DNA of 62,000 nt. Origin: Phoronis australis. Taxonomy: Eukaryota; Phoronida; Phoronidae. Location of the stretch: NCBI GenBank assembly GCA_002633005.1, contig NMRA01000040.1, positions 17,362-79,361 on the forward strand, written 5' to 3'. Position numbers and translations under genes: made by a program. This document shows, piece after piece, positions 1 to 9,926 of the stretch (position 1 is the stretch's first letter; the number at the start of each line of letters is the position of its first letter). A model generated the notes under the pieces. The model saw only the letters and a program-made list of their open reading frames with translations. It was not told the origin of the DNA and did no database searches.

Positions 1-2
1 TA

Positions 3-467
3 CTAGTCGTCGACTATTACAGTTCATTCTGTATTGTTCGCAAGCTTTCGTCTACGACTTCGTCAAGCATCATACAACAACTACGTATGGTCATGTCAGA
101 ATATGGTATCCCGCATTCCCTTGTGAGCGATAACGGTCCACAGTACAGCAGTGATGAATTTCGAAGATTTGTTGAAGAGTATGACTTCAAGCATGTGACT
201 AGCAGCCCGCACTATCCACATGCTAATGGAAAAGCAGAAAGATTCGTCGGGACAGTGAAGAGATGTCTCCAAAAGTCGTTAGAAACTGGAGATGATCCAC
301 AGATGGCGCTGCTATGTCTACGCACTACGCCCATTGCCTCTGGATTACCTTCTTCAGCCGAATACATGTTCAACCGTAAGGTTCGTTCAAACCTACCCGT
401 AGTCAACAACAAAGAAAAGGAACTGCCATATCCTGCAAAGTCCACAAAGCAAAGTGTTTCACACTGA
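3..467 (+). pseudogene. Ty3/gypsy integrase fragment (5' end cut by window edge)
   Basis: The reading frame is open from the left edge to a stop at 467. It encodes the integrase catalytic core that inserts retrotransposon DNA into the host genome. The three acidic residues are visible: Asp in LVVDYYSSF (codon 12-14), Asp in VSDNGPQ (129-131) and Glu in GKAERF (237-239). There are 35 residues between the second and third, the DD35E spacing of retroviral and Ty3-type integrases. The RxTPxxSGxxSxxE tail is also typical of this family. Protease, RT and RNase H would lie to the left, outside the window. On the right the frame stops at the edge of a TTAA-type element, so the C-terminal integrase part is lost or elsewhere. 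The piece itself has no internal stop, so it may be a young copy. Confidence 0.9.
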
Positions 468-477
468 ATTAGTATGT

Positions 478-1247
478 GGTCACACACCCTCGGTGCCTGG
501 TCAATTACCTTTTTGGCATCTGAAGCCGGTAACGCAGCTGTTTATTCATTGCTGGTTTCTCAAAACATCTGCACTCACGAATACTCCAAAGGCATTACAA
601 ATTGTATCTAACGAGACAGACTTTCTTTCAGTTTTATATAAGCATTGGTTAGGGCTAGAATATTTCATTTTGAAACAGAACGCAGAACGTCAACAGAATC
701 CTGACTTCAAGACGAGAGTATATACGACGAAGACTTCGCAGGTGGGTCGTTAAGTTTCACAGGCTATCAGTTCGAACTGGAATACAGTGATCAAGAACTA
801 CTAGAGAGGCGCCGTGAACATGCACAGACAACGGAACGTATGGATAGTTCTTTGGTAAGCCGGCATTCGTCAGACTCACTGTCGACGACTGCCGGCCACA
901 GACACGAAGATTCACGGCCTAATACTTGCTATTAACAGCGTACTTTTCATTCTTCACTACCGCGAGCCACTTCCTAAGTATTTCGGACTCTCGAAGAAGT
1001 CGAAAAAACGATGTACCCACTTTCCTCGCAGCTGCATAGTTCGGACAAACTGGAACGATGTACCGCAACATAGCGGCATTCACTCTGCAAATGAACCACT
1101 GACGTCGCTGCGTCGTTTCTCACTTTCCTCACAGGTTAACGCGACACCTCTCGGCAAGGTAAGGGCGACCGTATGCGAGGCGATTTGGATATAGACCGAT
1201 TAAGACGGTAAAAAAGACTAATTAAATCGGGTGGCATTCTCCTTTAA
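478..1247. mobile_element. Partial THAP/TTAA (Kolobok-like) element, right part only
   Basis: This segment aligns over its whole length with about 10838-11604, the right half of the complete TTAA-flanked element at 9927. It ends in the same terminus, GGGTGGCATTCTCCT followed by TTAA (1244-1247). The left half and left inverted repeat are missing, and the segment starts directly after the integrase fragment. The minus strand around 880-1130 carries a decayed THAP-like zinc-finger sequence (SFFRL, then RKWL.VVKNE.YAVNSKY), spread over more than one frame and holding a stop. Confidence 0.6.
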
Positions 1248-1328
1248 TGGCATAACCAATGTAGTCAAATACCTAGTCTATGCTGAGAAACGGAAATGTA
1301 CTATATTAGATGTTGTATTGTAGTCTTT

Positions 1329-1382
1329 GTGTGTGTGTGTGTGTGTGTGTGTGTTTGTGTGTGCGTGCGTGCGTGCGTGTGT
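1329..1382. repeat. (TG)n microsatellite
   Basis: About 27 TG dinucleotides with a few interruptions (a TTT, then several GCGT units). The flanks to 2135 hold no recognisable gene. Confidence 0.97.
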
Positions 1383-2135
1383 GGCCATCAGTGCCACTCT
1401 GCTATCTAGTTTCACTTCCCTGGTCCCAGACGCAGAATGAACGTGTTGCTCAGGTCGGCTGAATTTTGGTCAAGCGAAAACATCTCTTTTTCAGTCCTCC
1501 GTCGATCGTGGAGTGCCCGTGTTGCTACTTATTCCAGGGGAAATATTGTAAAACTGTCTCCAAGATATGTTTTCTGTGGCGTGAGGTCAATGCAAATTCA
1601 CTAAACCACCCTTTGTTTTCAGCTATACCTATGTTTTTATCAATTTTTAAGGAGGTCTTGATCTGCAGGAAATCGTCTGTAGCTAGACTGTTTTTCTCGC
1701 TTACTGTTTATAAAGGAGACAGACACACAACACGTATAACCTTCTCATTACCGCTTCTCCTGTTCCCTTGCTGACACAATTGTTTAATAAATGATACGTC
1801 TATACCCACAATGGAACATTTTCACCCATTTCCAATATGGCAGGGCTGCAACTCCGCTGTTCCACTGAATGTATCATTGCTACTGCATACAAAATGAGAT
1901 GTTGCATTGCTCATAAAGATTTCTTCGGAACATTACGCATAAGCGAGACACAATGAACATGTTGTTCTCAAATATCAGCTGGAAGTGCAATTTTGTTCGT
2001 ACGCCTACAAAAAAACACTCGCAATAGTAGGCCTACTTCATCAAATGCTTCTAGCGTTTGTTTTCTATACTGGCTAGAGAATTGGAAGGACAGTTGCTGT
2101 TCTTATACCCTGACAACTGAAATACATATACCAAC
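1383..2135. other. Non-coding stretch, nothing recognised
   Basis: AT-rich sequence with only short uninformative reading frames. It lies downstream (in transcript direction) of the 2.1-kb FN3 exon and is probably intron. No splice-bounded FN3-like exon was found in it. Confidence 0.5.
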
Positions 2136-2399
2136 CTGTAATAACGCTGATCGACCCACTTTCAACTTCATCGAAACCCTGCATTGTTTTGACTGATACT
2201 TTGTAGACGCTTCCTGGAGTGGCATCTTCGCAACGTTCCGAATTACGTGTTTTTAATACACTTGAGGACACCTCGTCCCCTTTTGGGCTCACACAGAGGA
2301 GTGTATAATAGCCGAAGTTCCCCTTTGCTGGTTGCCAAATAACAGAGATCGAAGTCGTGGTGACGTTTGTCACATTGACACTTCGCACCACGTCAAGTG
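2136..2399 (-). CDS. FN3 exon 7 (last in window) of multi-FN3 protein
   Basis: This 264-nt exon encodes one fibronectin type III domain, an Ig-like beta-sandwich used in extracellular adhesion and receptor proteins. The acceptor is a T-rich run ending ttcacag before 2399. The donor after 2136 is ATTACAG|GTTGGT. Both borders are phase 1. Visible hallmarks are the strand-B tryptophan (ISVIWQPAKG), the strand-C Tyr/Leu run (YYTLLC) and the strand-E/F signature DATPGSVYKVSVKT. Two cysteines (YTLLC and SERCED) lie about 22 residues apart, as in two other exons of the series. It is the most 3' exon seen, so the rest of the gene lies left of the window or was missed. Frame, domain and splice sites agree; the protein identity is open. 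Confidence 0.9.
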
Positions 2400-3018
2400 C
2401 TGTGAACAAAAAAGTCTCAGAGAAGATAGCTGCCATGTGGCTTTCATTGCAAGGATCAAACTTCCTCAACAACTTTTAAATTATTAATAGCAGATCCGTA
2501 ATGTCTTTGGTGATCACAGAATATTAATTTGTTCACAGAAGCAATGCCTACACGTTCACAATCAGGTGATTGGGATATTTTTGCTACAAAAACCGTGATT
2601 TGTAATGAACATGACGAAGTTCTACAAATCTCAATTTTCCCCTCTTCAATGTCGTTTTCATGCCATTTGTTACAAAAACATGCATGGAGTTTATTTTATC
2701 TCAAAAGCTAGACTGTCAAAAATCAGGACTTCCGTCAGTAACTTACTTTCAGTCAGTTGAAATTTCAATACTATCGAGTGGCAGAAGTGATTCCCTAGAT
2801 CTCATTGACTTTTTATTGCTTGCCTTCTTTCTGTATTTGCAACGTGGTTTTTCGAAAAGATGCAAAAGGTAGCAATAACATGTCGAAGAGGGCCAGCTTC
2901 GGTTCTGTGACGCCGCGAGAATATTGTCAGACACCGAGTCTGCACCTAAAGCAAATACGCGTATTATCACTGTAATTGCCAAGAACTAGCGTCGGAGTTT
3001 CGTAGAGACGAGAAAAAA
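2400..3018. other. Intronic sequence, nothing recognised
   Basis: Intron between FN3 exons 7 and 6. No repeat or coding signal could be supported. Confidence 0.5.
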
Positions 3019-3990
3019 AGCGATCTTTTTGCTGAAAAACTCAATGTATCTAAAATTTTCAACCACACGACGCAACTTTTGTAAAAACACACTTGCGCAA
3101 TGTAAAGTTATTCAGTTACTTTTTGTTAATAGCTTTATTTTAAGCTTAACAATTGTAAATTGTATTCAGGTTTCGTAGCAAATATTCAAGTTAGAATCTA
3201 ACAAATAGTCTTTGAAGTTGTATTATTTTAATATTACATTTTAAAAAATGTTTATAAATAGCAGTCAGCAAGGTTTCCCCGCGCATGAGCACTGAAGTGA
3301 CCTTGAGACAGCACAGTTAGACAGTCTCGCCGCGTTTCTTGAGTTGGGGCTTGTCTTGAACGTGGTTATAGAATTCGCCGCCGAAGATGGGTCCGTTTAA
3401 GAAGTTGTTTGCATGTCCTTCCGACCGGGAGTACGTACAGTTGCGAAACCCGATTTGTCAATCATAACCTTGTTACCTTTTCGGAATTCCGGCATTGTTT
3501 GGTTTGCGCGCGTTTGGTTGTTTTTGTGTTTTGCAGACGATAAAATGTAAGTCGCACGGATTTCTATTTGACACTACTTTGTGATTTACCAATGTAACAT
3601 CAAAAAATTACGTACTCGGTGTTGTTAACGACATGACTGGTTAACAACACCGATATTGTTATAATTGCATCATTTTTTGGCCATAGTAAGATTAAGACAC
3701 GGATAATCGCCGCACAAATAAAAAAGTTCATACAGGGAATAGTATCTCTTGCTACTCTCATTTCACTACGTGGATGTGACCTGACTGGTATTCGACACTT
3801 GCTGTCTTATTTTTTTATTATCCTGAAGATGTCTTATTAACAGACAAAACGTTGAATGCATGAATTTTTTCATTTGTGCGGCGATTGTCCGTTTTTTAAT
3901 CTTACTATGGCCAAAAAATGATGCAATTTACAATATCGGTGTTATTAACCAGTCGTGTCGTTAACACATTCCAGGTCATGTGAGAAATTA
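3019..3990. repeat. Direct repeat family D1, copy 1 (interrupted by a foldback element)
   Basis: Aligns with 4121-4942 at moderate identity over several hundred bases. Shared landmarks include TTGCATGTCCTTCCGAC, GGAATTCCGGCATT and GTTTTGCAGACGAT. Near its right end copy 1 holds a foldback element (3624-3965) that copy 2 lacks. The short coding-like segment seen in copy 2 is broken here by an in-frame stop. Confidence 0.8.
3624..3965. mobile_element. Foldback/MITE element F2, copy 1
   Basis: About 340 bp with long terminal inverted repeats of roughly 85-95 bp. The left arm runs from GTTAACGACATGACTGGTTA through CATCATTTTTTGGCCATAG to CGCCGCACAAAT, and the right arm at 3870-3965 is its imperfect reverse complement. 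A related copy is at 40784-41150. No transposase is present, so it is non-autonomous. Confidence 0.8.
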
Positions 3991-4120
3991 AATTACTACA
4001 AAATGGTTGATTAATTTAAAAGCAGGCAAGCTTCGGAATTTTGACAAAATTTTCAAGAAATTTTGCCCATGCCATAAACCTGAGACGAGTGGAGGATTTG
4101 TTTTCTCACGTGAACCCTAA

Positions 4121-4942
4121 AAACGATCGTTTTGCCGAAAAACTAGACCTGTATAGAGCATTCAACCACATGACGCAAGTTTTGTAACAACACGCTTGCG
4201 CAATGCAAAATAAACCCAGTTAGTTTTTGTTAATAATTTTATTTTAAACTTGACAATTGTAAATTGCAATTTAGCTTTCGTAACAAACGTTGAAGTTAAA
4301 ATATAAAAAATATTCTTTGAAGTTGTAATATTAAAACTTGACAAATGTTTATAAATACCAGTCAGCAGGGCTTCCCGAGCGTGAGCGCTGAACTGACCTT
4401 GAGACAGCCCAGCTAGTCAGTCTCACTGGGTGATATGTTGAGTTGGGGCATGATGAGATTCGTGTCCGTTTGAATGAACGTGGATTTGGAATTCGCCGCG
4501 GAAGATGAATCCGTTAAGAAATTGTTTGCATGTCCTTCCGACTGGGAGTAAGTACGTGTGTTTCAATGACTTGGTTAGGGTCGCAGTCGACTAACCGGCT
4601 TGACCCTTGACCCGCGGATTGTTACATTTTTCACTTTCAGCTAATTCTGTTAGTGTGGCTTCGTGAATGTTAAAGAAAAAATTGTCCCATCTGTTTTTTT
4701 ACCGTGTAGAGTGATTGCAGTTGCAACACCCGATTTGTCATCCAATACTTTGTCTCATTCACGGAATTCCGGCATTATTTGGTTGTTGGCATTAGTGTTT
4801 TGCAGACGATGAAATGTAAGGCGAATGACTTTCTACTCTATGCTACTTTGTGATTCGCCCACGTACAATATCAAAAAATAGTGTACTCTGTGTTATTAAC
4901 CAGTAGTCGTGTCGTAGCACATTCCAGATCATGTGAGAAATT
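4121..4942. repeat. Direct repeat family D1, copy 2
   Basis: Second copy of the repeat at 3019-3990, without the foldback insertion. It contains a short ATG-initiated segment with a strong splice-donor sequence, listed separately. Confidence 0.8.
4474..4547 (+). CDS. Possible first exon in repeat D1 (unknown protein)
   Basis: An ATG at 4474 opens a frame (MNVDLEF.AEDESVKKLF..., 24 codons plus two bases) that runs directly into GTAAGT at 4548, a consensus donor. In copy 1 the matching sequence has an in-frame stop, so copy 1 could not make this peptide. Further on, both copies keep GTTTTGCAG|ACGAT.AAAT|GTAAG, which looks like an acceptor and donor around a tiny exon, but joining it would give an early stop. 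I do not recognise the peptide. It may be the 5' exon of a transposon gene or a chance frame. Confidence 0.25.
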
Positions 4943-5293
4943 TCAGTGCCAGTCCTTCTTACTGTTTGATTAGTGTAAGGTCACCCATTTACTTTAGCTT
5001 TTGACACCGGCTGCTATCGAAACTCTCACGATTTGTCAGCGGCAGCGACTGACTTTGTCAGCGGATACTTCTTCGCAGTTGGAAATGTATGGAACATGAT
5101 ATTCTTGTTCATCCATTGGTATTTCAAAAGTTTTACCTTTTTTCGCAATGCATTTCCATCCCACCGTACAATAGCGCTAATTTGCGAGCATTATAATTGC
5201 AGAAAAGGGGATGAAACGCTCTGCATTCCAGTGGACCGGTTGAAACCTCCCGTCCGCATCACATTGGATATGTAGGTGCCGCGGAACGCCTGT

Positions 5294-5648
5294 ACAGTTA
5301 AAATGAGCCTATGAATTTTGTTGTTGAAGATCTACATAATAGATGACTTTCCATCATTGTCGCACCATGTTGATACTCACTAACATACCAGACGGCGATC
5401 GGGGTAGAGTCCAGTAACGTTAGAACCTATGCTTGGACTAAATTATAGCCAAAATCAAGTGTTTTCATTTAATATACACAGCAATATCTCACGTTATTTC
5501 GCAAAGGTCTTAGCGTTACTGAACTCTATCCTGATCGCCGTCTGGCGGGTTAGTGAATATGAATATGGTGCTTCTATTTTTGAAGTCATCTCTGGTATTA
5601 GAGACTTGTAGCTCTTCAACAACAAAACTCGTAGGCTCAATTCTAACT
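5294..5648. repeat. Long inverted repeat (foldback element)
   Basis: The left arm (5294-5424) and right arm (about 5510-5648) are imperfect reverse complements. For example CAGACGGCGATC near 5391 pairs with GATCGCCGTCTG near 5533, and CTTCAACAACAAAA near 5615 pairs with TTTTGTTGTTGAAG near 5318. About 85 bases of loop separate them. It lies in the intron between FN3 exons 6 and 7. The minus-strand frame through the right arm does not look like a protein domain. Confidence 0.75.
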
Positions 5649-6028
5649 GGGGTGTGTATTTGACTTACGACGCCGTTTACTTCGAACGTAACACGCATGC
5701 GATCCATAGGGCGAAAATCTCGCGAAAACGCACGAAAATGCGACTTCACGAAATATAGCCATGTATTACAAGTGAAGCACGCGATCACTCTAGCTTCCTT
5801 GGCAAGAATCTTGCGTCTACGAAACTAGTTCACAGATATTTTCCTGTGGTCGCAAGGGCGAGTTCCGCCGTGCTATAATGCAGACCATGCGATTTTTTAC
5901 TTTTCCACTTTGGCGATACATGTGCACAACTATAGTACTGTCTCCATTTGAACCCCTTATTCTTATGGATGTCATGACCATGAGCTCAACCTCTAATAAC
6001 TTAATTATTTTTGTTACAACCACCTCAC

Positions 6029-6328
6029 CTGTATTAACCTTTAGTTCAATGCCGATACTGCGTTCCGTTTTGGTGACCCCAGACACGCTCTTAGTGCTCT
6101 CGGTAAATACTGTGACACTGTACTTGGAGCCAGGCACTAGATTTGTGTAGGTGATAGATGTCTCGCTAGGCCCTAACTTGTGGGGACAAGGTGGACTAGC
6201 GCCCTGTTCCGTTGGACTGTACTCAACGACGTAGTTAGTGAACGACCCCAACGTCGGTGGATTCCAGCTCACTGTTACGGAGGTAGCAGTGGGATCGTCG
6301 AAGGACGCTTTCTGCGGAGGTTTTGGCA
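6029..6328 (-). CDS. FN3 exon 6 of multi-FN3 protein
   Basis: A 300-nt exon coding one complete FN3 domain (100 codons). The acceptor is TATTTGCAAATTAG before 6328, and the donor after 6029 is AATACAG|GTGAGG, a near-perfect consensus. Both are phase 1. Domain hallmarks: the proline-rich start VPKPPQK, strand B SVTVSWNPP with its core Trp, strand C YVVEYSP, and the NLVPGSKYSVTVFTES signature. It has a single cysteine (PPCPHK) rather than the pair found in other exons. The upstream intron begins with a GGT-rich low-complexity run. Long minus-strand frames across that run (poly-Thr/poly-Pro) are artefacts of the repeat, not protein. Confidence 0.93.
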
Positions 6329-6355
6329 CTAATTTGCAAATAGTTATAAAATATA

Positions 6356-6645
6356 GTTGTGGTGATGGTTGCAGTAGTGGTGATGAAAATGGTGGTGGTG
6401 GTGGTGGTGATGTTGTTGTTGGTGGTGGTTGTGGTAGCGGTGGTGGTGCTAGCGGGAAGGAAGTAAACGATGGCGATGACAATGGCGGTGGTAGCGCCGT
6501 CGGTGATAGTAGTGGGTGCTGAAGGTGGTAGTGGTGTTGGCGGATGGTGGCGTCGTCGAAAATGGTGGTGTTGGTGAGAGTGGTGCTGACAATGGAGGAG
6601 ACGGTGATAAGGGTGGTGTTGAGGATGGTAGCGATGGCAGAACGG
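6356..6645. repeat. GGT/GAT-rich low-complexity trinucleotide tract
   Basis: Dense GGTGGTGGTGATGGT-type repeats with drift. They lie in the intron upstream of FN3 exon 6 and generate spurious long reading frames on both strands. Confidence 0.9.
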
Positions 6646-6969
6646 AGGAATGGGAATTGCGAGACAATGTACAAAACTTTGTAGGCATTCCACGATCGTA
6701 TCTCCCATCTTCCCTCCTAATATTCTATCGCAACTTCCATCCTATCAAAACTTGGGATGGTTTTCAGGTACATGCTCCCAAGTTCATAAATTCGCTTTCT
6801 ACGTTTATTGTCATGGTCGATGACTTTGCAGCCAATCACTTGATCATTAACTTTAAAAAAACGGTCTGTGATCATTGAAGTGGTGCATAAAAATTGACAA
6901 AATGTTGATCACAAAACATGAAAATCCTACTTTAATAACCTTAACTGGTGTAACTTTAGTTATAATCGT

Positions 6970-7370
6970 CCTGGGTCAGAGGTCTATAATCTTATTATTC
7001 GAAATCGAACTCCAAATTATGCTGGCTCTTTTTTACTCTGCTTTTGTGCGAACTCGAAATGATAATTGTTTATTGTTCTCAACAACATAATGGCTTGTGG
7101 ATAACTTTTCAATCCTCTTTTGCACTTGATGGCCCCAGCATTAAAGCTAAAAGTTCGAGTTTGAACTCGAAGTTTTTACTCGAAATGTCGAGGTTTTACT
7201 CTCAAGCTTGTAGCGCGAATATAGGGGTCACCAAGTGCAAAATTGGACTCTGGAAACTCGTACTCGATCACAGAATGATAGTCACTTATCTCTAGTTCAC
7301 ACAAAAGTAGAATGGAAATTGCCAGAAATAATGTCGAGTTTGATTTCGAGTACAAAGGTTAGAGCCCAGG
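6970..7370. mobile_element. Foldback element F3, copy 1
   Basis: About 400 bp with inverted-repeat ends (CCTGGGTCAGAGGTCT... and ...TTAGAGCCCAGG) and a centre rich in CTCGA/TCGAG motifs. Related copies are at 9517-9838, 9840-13500 (interrupted), 41981-42411 and 49996-50406. No coding capacity is visible. Confidence 0.65.
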
Positions 7371-7681
7371 TCCATGGTTACTGCAACAACACACTTCGCT
7401 TTAGTTTGCAGTAAAAAGGTGCCACAATGTTCGTATCTTAAAACCCCAAACGGAACGCGGTGTCACTAAAATCATTAAGGGACAATTGAATAAAATATTT
7501 GTCTCAGAAAAAATACAGAAAGTGAGAGAGATAAGAGATAAACTTATATGTAGAAATACGCATACAAATCAGATCGAGGCTATGAATGATAAAAATGTGA
7601 TCAAATAGGCTCGCTTTTGAGATGCACAGCAGACTCCAATGCTGATTAGTCTGGGTTCGAGACTAGGCTCGTTTTACTTAC

Positions 7682-7939
7682 CTGTCAGAGCCCCCTGTGG
7701 TGAACTTTCAACATCAGAGTAATTTTGCTTTCTCGTAACAACTAGAACGTTGTACCATTGTCCTGGTGTGGCTCCACTGCATGTGCCGGTGTGGAACATT
7801 TTTGGTACCACTACTGAAATATTCTTCTTACCCCAGCACAATAAAAGGTAGTCATCTTTGTTCCCATCGGTATGTCCCCAGAGAACCTCGATTTTTGTCG
7901 TGCTGGTTGCCACTGTGACGCCATGAACGCCGTCCAGTT
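7682..7939 (-). CDS. FN3 exon 5 of multi-FN3 protein
   Basis: A 258-nt exon (86 codons) for one FN3 domain. The acceptor is CTCGGTTTCAG before 7939 and the donor is CTGACAG|GTAAGT after 7682; both are phase 1. The domain has a strand-B Trp (IEVLWGH), strand C YLLLCWGKK, and the loop and strand GATPGQWYNVLVV. Cysteines in YLLLC and GTCSGATPG form the same spaced pair as in exons 1 and 7 of this series. The intron upstream (7940-17324, over 9 kb) is the longest in the window and is packed with transposons. The true start is the splice acceptor, not an internal ATG. Confidence 0.92.
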
Positions 7940-9312
7940 CTGAAACCGAGTGATGAGGTTTTAACCAGGAAAGATCGATGGGCTGGGTTCGCTTGTGCCT
8001 GGTTTCTCGTTTACTACCGGCTGGTACGTGAATGGTATTTGTCGAAAACTTGTTCGTTTAATTGGTAAAGATTTTTAAGCACTTGCACGTACTCTCTTAA
8101 AAGGTTGGGTGCCTAAGTTTTTCAAAGGCAAAAATTTATGTGCTTCTCAGTAATTAAGCATATTCAGCGTCCATCTAAACGCGCTAGCCGGGTACGTAAA
8201 ACTGTTTTTCTAAGTTTGCGATACTTTTTACCGCGCCTGGTGCATGTCGACAGTCACAATAGAACTGCGTTATAGTTGAAAAACGCGCTCAAATATGAAC
8301 ATTGCGTAACCCCTCTACAAAAATGTGTACCTTTGTGTTATCACCTTATTTCACAAACTTGCGTTGTCACATATATTATGCAGTTATCATATGACTCCGA
8401 AAAACTATCAGTCCACGCTAAGTCAATGGCTCGTTCACAAATATGCCAAAATGCCGATCAAATGAATGGACTGTGCCGTAAATCTTGACCGACGGCAATG
8501 ATATTACACTGGGTGAGGTCGAATTTTAGTACGACCCGACATGAAGTAATGGTAAGATTTCAAATTAGCCTCAGAAATACGTCAATATGTCATAAGGCGA
8601 ATTGAGATCTCATCCAGACAAACTTCGGAAGGGTCAATGAACAATCGATACGCCGAACGATGGAAGTAAAAGCACTACGCTTCAATCGTGAATTAGTTTT
8701 CAAAAGAATGTTGAGATTTTACATAATTTGTCTTGAACCTTATTATTAATTAGTTACATCAGCTAATTAACATTTTGCCCTGTAATTTTCGATAGAATGG
8801 CGATAAATAACCACAGTCCATAGAAAATACACAGCAAGATAGCAACTGGAACGACTCACGCTCCTACCAATCCTGGTGGCGAAAATTATTAATGTGCAAG
8901 ACTCCTATTAGCGCACGTTTTATTAATATCCGCTCAGAAGAGGTGAACGCTTTACTTAATTGTTTTATCATTGATACAATATCTTAAAAAATAAGTCGAG
9001 ACTAACATATTCCCGTTCTTTGTACACGGGCAGCCACAAAGTTCAGTGAGATATCAGCACTAACGTATATGTATTTTCATTCAAGTTTTATGTTATTCGT
9101 AAAAGTTCTCAACATTCTAAGTATTATAGGAGTTCTCGGCAAACAAACCTTATGGATGTACGTAAGAAATCTGTCCGCAGATATCCCCCGGGAATTTATT
9201 TGGGGAAACATGTATGGTTGAGTTCGAAAACTTTCCCAGTTAAGTAAGAAATGGACACCAAAACTGTAACTAAAGCAAGTGTTGAACAAAAAGCTCTTTC
9301 ATGTGGGAAATA
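7940..9312. other. Intronic stretch, nothing recognised
   Basis: Part of the long intron between FN3 exons 4 and 5. AT-rich, no domain-like frames, no clear repeat structure. Confidence 0.5.
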
Positions 9313-9513
9313 TTATACGTCGATGTCATGTGCATTAACTGCCTCGGTTTCAATTTTCTGAACGATTATTCGTCCTTTTGATTTTGATCCCTTCACTGAT
9401 ATTGTGCCAATGAATGCTCCGGCCTTGTCTGCTGTCAACTCCGGTGGTGGTGTTCCCAAACAACATGTATACTCTTGAGCAGCACGGAACCCAAACTCGA
9501 ACTTCCGTTTTTT
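9313..9513 (-). CDS. Coding-like segment, uncertain
   Basis: A minus-strand frame of about 67 codons ends at a TAA at 9313 (...GSKSKGRIIVQKIETEAVNAHD...). It has protein-like composition and starts beside the end of a foldback element whose terminal CCCAG could serve as an acceptor. A second minus-strand frame is also open over the same bases, which weakens the case. No domain is recognised, and the acceptor phase does not fit the FN3 exons. It could be a terminal exon of another gene, an exonised repeat border, or chance. Confidence 0.2.
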   Translation of the reverse strand, partial: KKRKFEFGFRAAQEYTCCLGTPPPELTADKAGAFIGTISVKGSKSKGRIIVQKIETEAVNAHDIDV

Positions 9514-9516
9514 GTT

Positions 9517-9838
9517 CTGGGCCCCGGATCTATTGTTTTCAAGCGAGATCAAACACGAAATTATTTTTTACATTTCCTATTCTATTTTTGCTTTTATTTG
9601 CACTAAAGATAAGAGTCTATTATTCTGTGCTCGAGTATTATTAACTGTCTTATCCTGGTTTACATGCACTTAAGGGCTCCATCACTGAGGCTAAAAGTTC
9701 GAAATCTCGAGTTTTCACTCTAAATCTCGAACTTTTAAATAGACACTTATCTTGAGTTTTCACGAAAGTAGTATAGCAAATGTCAAAAATAATTACGAGT
9801 TCGACTTTGCGCAGAAAGATCCAGATTCCGGGCCCTGG
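9517..9838. mobile_element. Foldback element F3, copy 2
   Basis: About 320 bp bounded by CTGGGCCCCGGATCT on the left and its imperfect reverse complement GATTCCGGGCCCTGG on the right. It shows the TCGAG-rich centre of the F3 family and lies directly next to another F3 copy. Confidence 0.6.
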
Positions 9839-9926
9839 TGGCACAAACTCGAGATTTTTGTCTCTATAACTGTGTGGTTTCCATCATTGAATATCTAATC
9901 TCAATTTGCCCTGGATGATAACATCA

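Noticed and set aside
5516-5788. 90-codon minus-strand frame between FN3 exons 6 and 7
   Set aside because: It runs through the arm of a foldback repeat, has no FN3 core Trp/Tyr pattern and no phase 1 acceptor.
5817-6708. Long minus-strand frames rich in Thr, Ser and Pro (and Gly-rich on the plus strand) around 6.2-6.7 kb
   Set aside because: They are produced by the GGT/GAT low-complexity tract. Only the FN3 part at 6029-6328 has splice borders and a domain.
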